Shown in pieces: positions 23,663 through 35,475 of a DNA stretch of 64,000 nt. Source of the stretch: Siphonodentalium dalli (taxonomy: Eukaryota > Mollusca > Scaphopoda > Gadilida > Siphonodentaliidae); NCBI GenBank assembly GCA_032622095.1, contig CP136061.1:250677582-250741581 (forward strand), in the 5' to 3' direction. The notes beneath the pieces are model-generated. The model saw only the letters and a list, made by a program, of their open reading frames with translations, ran no database searches and was not told where the DNA came from. Numbering within the stretch: position 1 is the stretch's first letter; the number at the start of each line of letters is the position of its first letter. Position numbers and translations under genes: made by a program.

Positions 23663-24335
23663 ACTCTGTTGCAATATCTACTATTTTTCATATTTTGGCC
23701 ACCATTTTGAGCCAATGAGACAACTCTTGTAGCTTGAGTTGTAATATCCATAAGTAATAGAATGCATCACTTACATTCCGCAGTTCGTCCAATTTCTTGA
23801 TGAAATATGACTAGTATCCCAATGGTGATTTTTTGTGAAATGTTATCTGGCATTATGTAAAATCGAATTTTTTGAGTGATCAGAAGGGGTGGTGACTCCA
23901 TGAATAGCGTATTTCATTGCTCCAATGGTCAGTTAACATACAAAGTTAAATACAAAGTAAAGTCACAATTCTCAACCAGTTCCAAACAGCAGTAACTTAT
24001 CTTAAAGATATTAGTGAAAAACTAAAAATTTCCACTCCCAGTCGCCATTTTGGCGACTATCTTGGGCGGGGAGCTCCAATTTTAGCATAAAAAGGTGGCT
24101 ATACATGTGTATACTTATGACAATATTTTCTCACTATAATTGTATCAACTGACTTAACGGAAAATGGCAGCCATCTTGGACGCCATCTTTAATTACAAAA
24201 AATGCTCAAAGCGGATTTTGGATTTGTTATAGAGGATATCTTCCTCTTTAAAATGGTATAAAAACCAACTTAGTCAAAATTTATTCTAGGTTGACCAGGG
24301 TTGACCTTAAAATTTGAGTTTATCGACCAGACTAG

Positions 24336-24592
24336 TAATGTCGCAAGAGTTATACTCATCCTTGACCTCGTTTAACAGTATACTTATTGGGCGCGCACCT
24401 ATAATCTCAAATCGACTCCACCCACCCCGCATGTGCAATTTGACCTATATATATCAAGAGGTTCTACCCACTTTGGTGTTTTAAAAACCACTTTCGAGAA
24501 AGAGATCCGTTAATTAGTTGAATATAACGTGACTACCAATTCTGGGGTGAAGGTCGAGTATAACTCCTGCGATATTACCCCTCTGCCCGTTT
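24336..24592. mobile_element. small TIR MITE (GTAATGTCGC ends)
   Basis: The ends are GTAATGTCGCAAGAG with TTATACTC on the left and GAGTATAACTCCTGCGATAT with TAC on the right. It interrupts the foldback arm next to a TA, consistent with TA target choice. Non-coding. Confidence 0.7.
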
Positions 24593-24645
24593 TTCACATT
24601 GATTAATAAAACAAATACAGTGTAAAATAAAAGTCCGTTCGGCCA

Positions 24646-25259
24646 CAGTGTCCCCCGAAAAGGTGGCTTCATTGGGGGGCATCAGCCTTTCTGACAAAAA
24701 TAACAAGGACCCTAAATCCGATACTAAATTTCAGAACAAAATGGGTGGATCGTACCCATATTCGAACTTGATCTGTATTTCGAGCTGTTAAACTCATATA
24801 CCAAATTTTATTCAGATATGATCACACAAACTAAAGTTATCATCCGGAAACCAGAAATTGACAGGATTCTAAGTCGAAAAAGGGCCATAACTCTAGCAAA
24901 AATGGGTGGAGCAAACCCATATTCGAACTTGACCTGTATATAGGGCTGATAAACTCACATACCAAATTTGGTTCAGATATGATCGCACAAACTGAAGTTA
25001 TCATCCGGAAACCAGAAAATTACAAGATTCTAAGTAAAAAAAAGGGCCATAACTCTCGCAAAAATGGGCGTAGCTAACCAATATTCGAACTTGACCTGTA
25101 TTTTGGTCTGATAAACTTACCAATGAAATTTGCTTTTGATCTAATAACCGAAACTAAAGTTATCATCCTGAAACCATTTCCGACGGATGGATCGACGCAC
25201 GGTACGACGGACGGACCCCGGATATTTTAATAGTCCCCCGAAATTTCTTTTTCGTGGGA
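24646..25259 (+). repeat. GGGCCATAACTC dispersed repeat, three monomers with terminal module
   Basis: Monomers about 158 bp apart carry GGGCCATAACTCT, ATTCGAACTTGACCTGTAT, AACTCACATACCAAAT and AAAGTTATCATCCGGAAAC. It ends with CGACGGACGGAC and TAGTCCCCCGAAATTTC, then TTTTTCGTGGGAC. The left edge GTCCCCCGAAAA is inverted relative to the right edge TTTTTCGTGGGAC, suggesting a mobile element with short inverted ends. Confidence 0.75.
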
Positions 25260-25639
25260 CAAAAAATATTAATTTGCGTTGAAGCGCAAATAACATTTTC
25301 ACTGTTCTAGCTACTAGTCTGGACAGTGCATTTATGGTTTTTACCCAGAACTAATTCCAAATGATTTTATATTTGCTGGAATAATAAAGTAGGCTATACA
25401 TAAACCCTCTATATAAACAACATAAACCCTCTATATAAACAACATAAACCCTCTATATAAACAACATAAAAAATCAGAAAAAAGGGAAATTGATGAATTT
25501 CGTGAATACATTTGGGAAAATTTTGTCAAATCGGGGGGAGGGGTGGGGTAGTAAATAGTAAATGCAAGAAGGTATGCCGGGGTGACTCGGAGCCTCATGC
25601 AATTTGTTTTACTGAAGACCTTTTTTGCCCGTATTTCGG
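25260..25639. repeat. 22-bp triplication in otherwise unrecognised sequence
   Basis: Three perfect 22-bp units starting CATAAACCCTCTATATAAAC lie at 25399-25464. The rest holds no recognised feature. Confidence 0.85.
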
Positions 25640-25978
25640 CGTATTTTATATTATTTGTTTGCCTTCGGGGATAAATAAATATGTTATTCGAGTCGAGGAA
25701 CACACTCAGCTCAGAGTGATCAGATATCGATTTTGGGATCTGTTATTTATCGTGAAGTGTACTTTTTCCGCCTGGCAAATATTGGTCAAACCGACCAAAT
25801 TTCGGATGAAGATGGATAACTCTAAAATCAAGTGGTTATTAATACGGCCAATTTCGCGAGTAATCAAGTTGATAAATAACAGGTTTTTGTTAAAAAAAAA
25901 TTACACCATATTTGACAGTGGTTAGCATTATTGTGTTGTAATTTTCGATTCTGATAACTAAAGCGAATTTTTAAGAAA

Positions 25979-26011
<33 letters not shown>

Positions 26012-26055
26012 AACATGATGATATGGGTGCCGTCTGATCGGATTGAGTACCTTTA
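25640..26055. mobile_element. TAAAGGTACTCAA MITE, degraded copy
   Basis: ATTCGAGTCGAGGAAC, CAGCTCAGAGTGATCAGATA and GGATAACTCTAAAATCAAG are present, and the right end GATTGAGTACCTTTA closes it at 26055. The left end is eroded and the right arm contains a (GTT)n expansion at about 25979-26011. Confidence 0.75.
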
Positions 26056-26593
26056 AGATTATTCAAAGACCATTAACACGTATCTTATCTTATATCTTCT
26101 CTTATCTTATCTTAAAGAGGGACTGTACACTAAATCCAAGATGGCATCTAATGTGGCGGTAAAATATTAATTTTAACACTATGTCTCAGTGAACGGAGAT
26201 ATGAAAAACAGAAATAGAACGTCCCCAGTGGTATACTGTATCATGGTACTGACTATACGGAAGGACATAATTCAAATCAAGCAGTATTTTAAGAATTATT
26301 CAATCTATCTTATCAATTTGTGAAATAATTGAGAAAAACGTTACCACTCCCAAAGTCATGACACAAAGGTGTCATCTATCTATCTATCTGCACGAGGACC
26401 GTAATCCAGAATAAAAAAAGAAGAAGAATCCACAACCTTGGAAAAACAAAGCGAAGAAGTGTGAAATTAGATCCACATCATTCTGCTCTTACACGTTATA
26501 ATCCAAAGCAAAGATGGGGCCTAATATTGGGGCTAATTTTAATGTAAACACGTTTTGAACAGCTAATACCAACGCCGGACAAAGAACGTCTCA
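26056..26593. other. microsatellites, otherwise unrecognised
   Basis: A TATCT-type run lies at about 26083-26113 and a short (TCTA)n at about 26371-26388. Confidence 0.45.
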
Positions 26594-27092
26594 TCTATTA
26601 TATATTTTTGGAACTTCTGTCTGACAGTCTGTATGTATGTATGTATGTATGTACATGTATGTGTGTATGCATGTATGTATGTATGTATGTATGCATGTAT
26701 CTATGTATGTATATGTGTTATAGACTCGAAAACTGCTCGACCGATCCGACTAGAATTTGGTATGTAGGCCAACTTTGATCCCGGGAACAATATGGGCGGG
26801 TACAATTTCACGTGCGAACGTGTCCTTGACCTCGCTCATATACGCTCATATAGGCATGTTTCTGGACTTCGACCGATGCGACTCGAATTTGGTATGTAGG
26901 CCTACTTTGATCCCGGGAACAATATGGGCGGGTCCAATTTAAAGTGCGACCGTGTCCTTGACCTCGCTCATATAGGTATGTTTCTGGACCGATCGAACAA
27001 AAGTTTGTCCAGACGCTGTATATCCAGCCCAGACAGAGGCGATCAGAAAGAAATCCCTAACTAACCCGGACGAAGTCGGACACATCAGCTAG
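26594..27092 (+). mobile_element. non-autonomous Helitron-like element, 499 bp
   Basis: Starts TCTATTATATATTTTTGG after an A (26593) and ends CTAG before a T (27093). A small hairpin, CCCGGACGAAGTCGG, lies just before the end. The 5'-TC, 3'-CTRR, near-terminal hairpin and A/T target are the established Helitron signature. It contains an (ATGT)n expansion and two copies of an ATTTGGTATGTAGGCC-containing segment. The elements at 51370-52868 share its ends. Confidence 0.8.
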
Positions 27093-27319
27093 TATGATAT
27101 ATTTTGTAGCGATGTATCGGCTGGATTGTGTTTAAAGTGATGTGAAACACTCCGGTGATGAACTAGAAATGGAGAATAATCTTGCTCAAAGTTGTTGAAT
27201 GCGTGGTACACACCAACCTCGAAACCACGTGATACCTCACCGTGATTGTTTTTAATATTTACATGAGAATTACTCATCGCGGACAGTTTAAAAAAAACTG
27301 ATATCGAACAGATTCGTTT
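27093..27319. other. no recognised feature
   Basis: Short interval without recognised repeat. Confidence 0.35.
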
Positions 27320-27504
27320 TAAAGGTACTCAACCCGCAATTTGTCTGTTTTGATCACGTGTTTCTGCTAACTATTGGGACAGATCTCCGAAAATTAATAG
27401 ATTTCAAAAATCGATATCTAATCACTCTGAGCTTTGATGGGTGGGTTCCTCGACTGGAATCAAATATGTTTTACCCCCAAAGCCAATCGGATTGAGTACC
27501 TTTA
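27320..27504. mobile_element. TAAAGGTACTCAA MITE, internally deleted copy
   Basis: Both ends are present (TAAAGGTACTCAACCC; GGATTGAGTACCTTTA), but most of the left arm is missing, leaving 185 bp. Confidence 0.8.
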
Positions 27505-28064
27505 ATTAGATTTTCGTATCACATATATATATTTATGGCTAAATTTTCGGGAGACTATATATACCCCTTTCCTTCACATATCTGCAGATTATGATATATA
27601 ATATAGATACATTATGGTATGGGAAACTAAGATTACTGTGACAAATCCTAGTATGTGTAATGCTATACATGACAATCAATTCATAATCTGTCGCATAGAC
27701 CGTACATTCTGCACCTATATACCAGTATATGTTGTATGGAAAATTCTTATGACAAATGCGTTCCTATAGCCGTTTTACTTTTTTTCCTTAGTTGACTTTC
27801 TAAAAGGCTTTCTTGGTCCACCTGCCAGTGCATTACTCTGACGTTTTCTCTGTCATTCGAGTGTGCTAGGTGTGGGGTTCACCTACCTTGGAAGTTCTGC
27901 TACCCGGCCAGACACCCACTTACCTTATATTGTTACACATAAAAACATTAGATGTTGGCGTTGAATTGTGCATTTCGCTGGAAACGGGATCCACTTTACG
28001 CAGACGGGATCCGGCGTACGATCGAGTCGGAATCCAGCGTATGTATATACATTCTAAGAAAACT
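27505..28064. other. no recognised feature
   Basis: No repeat family or coding motif was recognised. Confidence 0.35.
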
Positions 28065-29000
28065 GATCAAAATTTGGTTCCCCGGAGAACCAAATACCAA
28101 CATAGAACCAAACAGTTTGGTCCCACAATACTTTGAATCTATGTGGAACCCATATCATAAGTTTGGTTCTTCAAAGAACCCACCGCATTCCAGGTTTTAG
28201 GGAACACGGCCCAGCTTAAATGTCCTAGTTTAAAATTTAACACAATGTCCACACATTTTGGGTTTAGAATGCTATGGGGAAGATTAAATCAAGCGAGATT
28301 CCTTTGAAATACCAATATATACATGCGGAAAGAGTCATGCGTATAGACAAGGATAATTTTGTCGCTGGCGGGGATAACTCTATTGCTCATATCATAAATA
28401 GGGGAGGGGAGTATTTAACAATAACTTTATTAATATAATTCGATATCTCATTCAGACGTCAGAACATCTTCCTATCGTCGGTGTCTATTCTGGTGAACCA
28501 ACATCGTGTGCTATCAATCTTAAACGGTATAACGTATTTACGAACTAATAAAACATTCAGAAATAATTACAACTCAAACGTGCTTATAACCTACACATAG
28601 TGTCACGGGTCGTTGTTTCCTAGTAGGCATTTAATGAACCAAATGGGTTCCATTAATGGTTCTGTCGGGGGAACCAGATGGAGAACCAAGTACGTCACAT
28701 TGGTTCTCCCTTCAGTACAAAAATTAGAAACCAGTTTGGTTCCATGTGGAACCAGAATGTCTGTTGTGTACTTAATTTGGTTCTTTAATTTGGTTCATCG
28801 AGGAACCAGAACATGTTTGGTTCTTCATTTGTTTCTTTATTTTGGTTCTTCGAAAAGAACCAAAAATGTGTTTTATTCTTCATTTGGTTCCTTATTTTTT
28901 GGCCTTCACGAAGAACCAAAACATGTTTATTTGGTTCTTCGTTTGGTTCCCCTACTGGGACAAATCTTGGAACCAATTTTGGTTCCCCGGGGAACATATG
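28065..29000. repeat. GGTTC/GAACC palindromic minisatellite block
   Basis: Dense, irregularly spaced TTTGGTTCTTCG and AGAACCAAA strings face each other, giving many small hairpins. Edges carry TTGGTTCCCCGGAGAACC (about 28074) and TTTGGTTCCCCGGGGAAC (about 28978). A related block sits at 48880-49105, sharing GTTCCYCTAYACTGGGAC-type and ACATGTWTATTTGGTTCTT strings. A long open frame through 28613-29062 is repeat-derived. Confidence 0.7.
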
Positions 29001-29462
29001 TCAGTCATGACAACACTAATAATTTGTTTGTGTTGCATGTCTCTGACATATTTATAACTTAAATTTAACTGCCTTTGAAGTGAATATTCCACCATGAACG
29101 GAAAATTTTACCAAAAAAGCCAAAAATATAACTTTTTTCCAAAGAGCTCTGCAAAATGTTCCCCAAAGCTGATTTTAGAGGATTTTAGAAATGTTTTCCC
29201 CATATTCTGCCCGACAAAATTACACCAAAAACAGCTTATTAACAATGTGTTCTAGGAACAATGCTTCAACAACCAGACTATTATCTATGGTATGTACTCA
29301 GTGTGCGTAATACAATATGTTTGGTCCATAAATAGTACGTGGATTGTTACTTTGAAATACGAAGTGGGTTGCATCAGTCATTTTATGAGTGTTGAAAATA
29401 AGTGGGAAGTTGGAATGCGGAGTCGGATATGAATGGCAGTAATGTCATCTCGATACGTATAT
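29001..29462. other. no recognised feature
   Basis: Nothing was recognised. Confidence 0.35.
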
Positions 29463-30011
29463 ATATAGCGAAATAAGCGCTTATATACATCCGATGTATG
29501 GTTATATGTGACCCGACATATCAAAACCAGTCGTAAGTCGGGATTTTTTTAACCCTGTGCCAATGCATTCTCTTATATATGCGAGTTGACCATAGGTCGC
29601 CTCGCATATATAAGAGAATGCAATTGGCCTAACAATTTTTTACAATTTTAATAATTTGTTCTTGTATTCTTTAACAATTTTATAATTTCACCCATACAGA
29701 GCCCCAGACAAACACGAGCAGACGACACTCTTCTATATGCTTCTATATATGCGTGGGGCTCCCTGCAGGGTAATGGATGTTTTTTTGTTTATGTCCTAAA
29801 AAATGTAAGAAACATTTATTTTAAAAAAAATGATAAAAAATTGTTAGGCCAATGCATTCTCTTATATATGCGAGGCGACTTATGGTCGACTCGCATATAT
29901 AAGAGAATGCATTGGCACAGGGTAAAAAAAATCCCGAGTTACGACTGGATTTGATATGGCGGGTCACATATAGCGAAATAAGCGCTTATACATCCGATGT
30001 ATGGTTATATG
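29463..30011. mobile_element. composite MITE flanked by a ~45-bp direct duplication
   Basis: The element body, 29505-29970, has near-perfect inverted ends of about 46 bp (TATGTGACCCGACATATC on the left, GATATGGCGGGTCACATA on the right). These continue inward into CCCTGTGCCAATGCATTC hairpins at 29559-29628 and 29848-29916, the same core as the TTAA MITEs. It is flanked by direct copies of ATATAGCGAAATAAGCGC... (29463-29508 and 29968-30011), which differ only by a TA indel. Confidence 0.85.
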
Positions 30012-30014
30012 ATC

Positions 30015-30235
30015 ACAGAGATCCACAAGAACACTTTATGGAACGCCACAGCTGCCTTATGTGGTTTCCTTATTATATGAAGTTTTTTCACCATTATATT
30101 AGGTGTTTACGCCATTATATGAGGTCGTGTCGTCATTATATTAGGATCTATGAGGGGTTACGCCTTTATACAAAGTGGTTGTAATTATATGGAGTTGATC
30201 TGTCATTAAATGGGGTCGATCCATTCTTGTTTTGA
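30015..30235. repeat. degenerate ~28-bp minisatellite
   Basis: About seven units around the theme CCATTATATGAGGT, spaced 25-32 bp. Confidence 0.65.
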
Positions 30236-30479
30236 TCGTTTGGGATGTTTCTCTAACAATTTCGACTTTAAAATGTGTCCGTGTGTGTAACAGGCAACAT
30301 GGTTGCCAAGACAGCCTCCATTTCCGAAAGTATACACCGCTCACTTGAATGTCGTCTAAAGTTATAATGTGACAGAAACCTGCATCAGAAACGCATTAGT
30401 CTTGTTGCCATGACATATTGACTGCAAAAATTAAAAATGGCCGGTAAAATGGCAACCTGAAGATGTAACATTTCATCTG

Positions 30480-32460
30480 ATCTTTTCCACTTATACGAAA
30501 ACTATAGGCGTAAATGGCTAGTTTTGCCACCGTACACGATGTCCAATCTTAATCCGAGAATAGTAAGTCATAAGCCGAGGATTTAACAATTCTGTGTTTC
30601 AAAGGTTTCACAATGACGGCGAATATTGCGATCGAAAGTCAACAATTTAAATATTTTTGTTGATTTTTCACTTAAACTTCACATCGAATAAATTGATAGC
30701 CAATAAGTAGTAATATATGCCAACAAAGCCGCCACTACTCTTAGAATACATCAAATGGGTGTCACAAACCGCAGAACGAGTGTACCATACAATATACAGA
30801 GTTACAAACACCCAACTAGTATGCAAAACCAACGCGTGAGTATCCCAATCCATACGACGGGAGACTCAAATCAGAATAGTGTTCCAAACAACCGAAAGGA
30901 TGTCCCAATCCACCCAACGAGTTTCCTTAACCAGCCAGATAATGCCCAAAATATATGGAAATGGTATCCCAACCCACACAGTTAGTACCCCAAACCATGC
31001 GTCTGGTGTCCCAACCCACCCAAATGAGTGTCCCAAACCACCCAAAATGATGTCTCAATCCACACGATTAGTGTCCCAACCAATTCAAGGAATGTTCAAA
31101 ACCACACTGATAGCGTCACAAACTATGCAACTGGTGTTCCAAACCACACATGACTGGTTGTGTCCCAAACCACCAAACATGTGTCCCAAACTACCCAATG
31201 TGTCCCCAACCATTCAATGAGTGCCCCAAACCACACAATGAGTGTCTCAAACCATCCAGCGGGTGTCCGAAATCACACAAAGAGTGTCAAATATGCATCC
31301 ATTATGTACGTTATTCCACACATCTAGTGTCCCAAACCACCTGGGTAGTGTCCTATGTCATACAACAGGTGTCCAAAACCACCCAGATGTCGTCTCAATG
31401 CGTTCAACTAGTGTCACAAACGGCACCATCAGTGACACAATAAGTGTCCCAAATCCAACCAACCATAGCGAGTGTCTCAATCCACACAATTGGTGTTCCA
31501 AACCACCAAACAGGTGTCACATGTCACCCAGCGGGTGACCCAAATCATAAAACTAGTATCACAAACAAAATGAGTTCCCAATCCATCCATCTGGTGTGCA
31601 CAAACCATTTATTAACGGTCATACATCAATACATTCAAATAGTGTACACACCATCCATCGAGTATTCCAGACCAACTGAGTGTTCCAAACCATGCAATGA
31701 GTTTACCAAACCATGGGTCACTCGCTGGATGGTTTGAGATATTTGATGGGTGGTTTTGTACACTAGTTTGGGACACACATTAGATGGTGTGTGACATTCA
31801 GGGGGTGGTTTGGTACACTATTTGAACATTTCTGAACACGTATGTTGGTTTGATGCAATCGTCGTGTGGCTTGGGACACTCCTTGTGTGGTTTTGGGACA
31901 CCATGTGCATGCATGACTTGGGACACTCTGTGGTGGCATATACATGGCAATCGTTAGCTTGTTTTGAATATACATTGGGTGGTTTTGGGCACGATTTGGA
32001 TGGTTTTGGGACTCTAGTTGGGTGGACTGGTTTGGGACACAACTTGGCTAATATTGGGACGCTAGTTATATGGACAGGGACATGCATCGGTTGGTTTGGT
32101 ATACTATTATAAGATGGTGGTTTGAGACGCCCATTGCTTGGTTTTAAGCTTTATATGGTTTGGGACATTCGTTAATTGTTTTTTTTTTGAAAATCGTTGA
32201 ATTTTTAGATGCTTATGATACTCATCTGGTGGTATATAGTACTATTGGCTATTAATTATGTTCGATATGAGAACATTTAGTTAGAAATTAATGAGAATAT
32301 TTCCATTTTTGACTTTTGACCGCCATTTTGGGACACAGGATGGACAAATAATCTGTATATAGCTCATTATTATGGAATTAATATTGGACATCATATACGG
32401 TGGTGTAACTAGCTATTTACGCGAATATATTTCTTCTAAATGGAAACAATTTGGTGTAAT
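30480..32460. mobile_element. foldback element 3 with an inverted minisatellite core
   Basis: Arms 30480-30755 and about 32180-32460 are diverged reverse complements. Aligned landmarks are CGTAAATGGCTAGTT / CGTAAATAGCTAGTT, ATGATGTCCAAT-type strings, ATGGCGG-type and GAAAGTC / AAAAGTC strings, and ATTGATAGCCAATAAGTA / TTAATAGCCAATAGTAC. The core is a 20-28-bp minisatellite with theme GAGTGTCCCAAACCACCCAA from 30755 to about 31715. It switches to the reverse-complement orientation (GGTTTGGGACAC theme) from about 31717 to 32180, so the whole element is mirrored. Confidence 0.75.
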
Positions 32461-32502
32461 TTAGCGACATTTGCCCAATTTTACTATTTTCGGCAGCTTA
32501 TG

Positions 32503-35475
32503 ATCATGTGTGGAATGTACATTTGTGTACATTGGGTGTCTTTATTGGCATGTATGGCTGTATATATATATATATACATGTGTTGGCTGTATGATCATGT
32601 GCGAAATGTACATTTGTGTACATTGGGTGTCTTTATTGGCATGGATGGCTGTATATATATACATGTGTTGGCTGTATGATCATGTGTGGAATGTACATTT
32701 GTGTACATTGGGTGTCTTTATTGGCATGGATGGCTGTATATATATATACATGTGTTGGCTGTATGATCATGTGTGGAATGTACATTTGTGTACATTGGGT
32801 GTCTTTATTGGCATGGATGGCTGTATATATATATACATGTGTTGGCTGTATGATCGTGTGTGGAATGTGCATTTGTGTACATTGGGTGTCTTTATTGGCA
32901 TGGATGGCTGTATATATATACATGTGTTGGCTGTATGATCATGTGTGAAATGTACATTTGTGTACATTGGGTGTCTTTATTGGCATGGATGGCTGTATAT
33001 ATATATACATGTGTTGGCTGTATGATCGTGTGTGGAATGTACATTTGTGTACATTGGGTGTCTTTATTGGCACGGATGGCTGTATATATATACATGTGTT
33101 GGCTGTATGATCATGTGTGGAATGTACATTTGTGTACATTGGGTGTCTTTATTGGCATGGATGGCTGTATATATATATATACATGTGTTGGCTGTATGCT
33201 CATGTGTGGAATGTACATTTGTGTACATTGGGTGTCTTTATTGGCATGGATGGCTGTATATATATATACATGTGTTGGCTGTATGATCATGTGTGGAATG
33301 TACATTTGTGTACATTGGGTGTCTTTATTGGCATGGATGGCTGTATATATATATATATACATGTGTTGGCTGTATGATCATGTGTGGAATGTACATTTGT
33401 GTACATTGGGTGTCTTTATTGGCATGGATGGCTGTATATATATACATGTGTTGGCTGTATGATCATGTGTGGAATGTACATTTGTGTACATTGGGTGTCT
33501 TTATTGGCATGGATGGCTGTATATATATATATATATATATATGTGTTGGCTGTATGATCATGTGTGGAATGTACATTTGTGTACATTGGGTGTCTTTATT
33601 GGCATGGATGGCTGTATATATATATATATATACATGTGTTGGCTGTATGATCATGTGTGGAATGTACATTTGTGTACATTGGGTGTCTTTATTGGCATGG
33701 ATGGCTGTATATATATACATGTGTTGGCTGTATGATCATGTGTGGAATGTACATTTGTGTACATTGGGTGTCTTTATTGGCATTGATGGCTGTATATATA
33801 TATATATATACATGTGTTGGCTGTATGATCATGTTTGGAATGTACATTTGTGTACATTGGGTGTCTTTATTGGCATGGATGGCTGTATATATATATATAT
33901 ACATGTGTTGGCTGTATGATCATGTGTGGAATGTACATTTGTGTACATTGGGTGTCTTTATTGGCATGGATGGCTGTATATATATACATGTGTTGGCTGT
34001 ATGATCGTGTGCGGAATGTACATTTGTGTACATTTGGGTGTCTTTATTGGCATGGATGGCTGTATATATATATATATACATGTGTTGGCTGTATGATCAT
34101 GTGTGGAATGTACATTTGTGTACATTGGGTGTCTTTATTGGCATGGATGGCTGTATATATATATATGTGTTGGCTGTATGATCATTTGTGGAATGTACAT
34201 TTGTGTACATTGGGTGTCTTTATTGGCATGGATGGCTGTATATATATACATGTGTTGGCTGTATGATCATGTGTGGAATGTACATTTGTGTACATTGGGT
34301 GTCTTTATTGGCATGGATGGCTGTATATATATACATGTGTTGGCTGTATGATCATGTGTGGAATGTACATTTGTGTACATTGGGTGTCTTTATTGGCATG
34401 GATGGCTGTATATATATACATGTGTTGGCTGTATGATCATGTGTGGAATGTACATTTGTGTACATTGGGTGTCTTTATTGGCATGGATGGCTGTATATAT
34501 ACATGTGTTGGCTGTATGATCATGTGTGGAATGTACATTTGTGTACATTGGGTGTCTTTATTGGCATTGATGGCTGTATATATATATATATACATGTGTT
34601 GGCTGTATGATCATGTTTGGAATGTACATTTGTGTACATTGGGTGTCTTTATTGGCATGGATGGCTGTATATATATATATATACATACATGTGTTGGCTG
34701 TATGATCATGTGTGGAATGTACATTTGTGTACATTGGGTGTCTTTATTGGCATGGATGGCTGTATATATATACATGTGTTGGCTGTATGATCATGTGTGG
34801 AATGTACATTTGTGTACATTGGGTGTCTTTATTGCCATGGATGGCTGTATATATATACACGTGTTGGCTGTATGATCATGTGTGGAATGTACATTTGTGT
34901 ACATTGGGTGTCTTTATTGGCATGGATGGCTGTATATATATACATGTGTTGGCTGTATGATCATGTGTGGAATGTACATTTGTGTACATTGGGTGTCTTT
35001 ATTGGCATGGATGGCTGTATATATATACATGTGTTGGCTGTATGATCATGTGTGGAATGTACATTTGTGTACATTGGGTGTCTTTATTGGCATGGATGGC
35101 TGTATATATATACATGTGTTGGCTGTATGATCATGTGTGGAATGTACATTTGTGTACATTGGGTGTCTTTATTGGCATGGATGGCTGTATATATACATGT
35201 GTTGGCTGTATGATCATGTGTGGAATGTACATTTGTGTACATTGGGTGTCTTTATTGGCCTGGATGACTGTATATATATACATGTGTTGGCTGTATGATC
35301 ATGTGTGGAATGTACATTTGTGTACATTGTGTGTCTTTATTGGCATGGATGGCTGTATATATATACATGTGATGGCTGTATGATCATGTGTGGAATGTAC
35401 ATTTGTGTACATTGGGTGTCTTTATTGGCATGGATGGCTGTATATATATAGATACATGTGTTGGCTGTATGATCA
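32503..35475 (+). repeat. ~85-bp satellite array, 34 copies
   Basis: Thirty-four head-to-tail copies of a unit with TGTACATTTGTGTACATTGG, GTGTCTTTATTGGCATGG, ATGGCTGTATATATATACAT and GTGTTGGCTGTATGATCATG. Copies differ mainly in (TA)n length (period 81-95 bp) and a few point changes. Open frames up to about 200 codons run through it because 85-bp units cycle all frames without stops; these are not genes. It passes directly into the degenerate core-type minisatellite at 35476. Confidence 0.97.

Larger units (their letters stand above)
18884..24605 (-). mobile_element. foldback element 1, right arm, split by insertions
   Basis: Reverse-complement counterpart of 16270-17745, interrupted by a TIR element (19035-19338), a LINE fragment (about 19640-20430), a 3-kb TIR element (20546-23588) and a small MITE (24336-24592). 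The arm segments resume in the right order after each insert, which is why I treat them as one arm. The arm ends near CCCCTCTGCCCGTTTTTCAC at about 24605, matching the left start GTTTTCACGGTAGAGGGG. Confidence 0.8.

Noticed and set aside
28613-29062. 149-codon open frame rich in Phe, Gly and Ser
   Set aside because: Runs through the GGTTC/GAACC repeat block, with equally long frames overlapping on both strands.
32510-35383. Open frames up to about 200 codons with repeated Cys- and Trp-rich peptides
   Set aside because: They are translations of the 85-bp satellite, occur in several frames and both strands, and change with (TA)n length.
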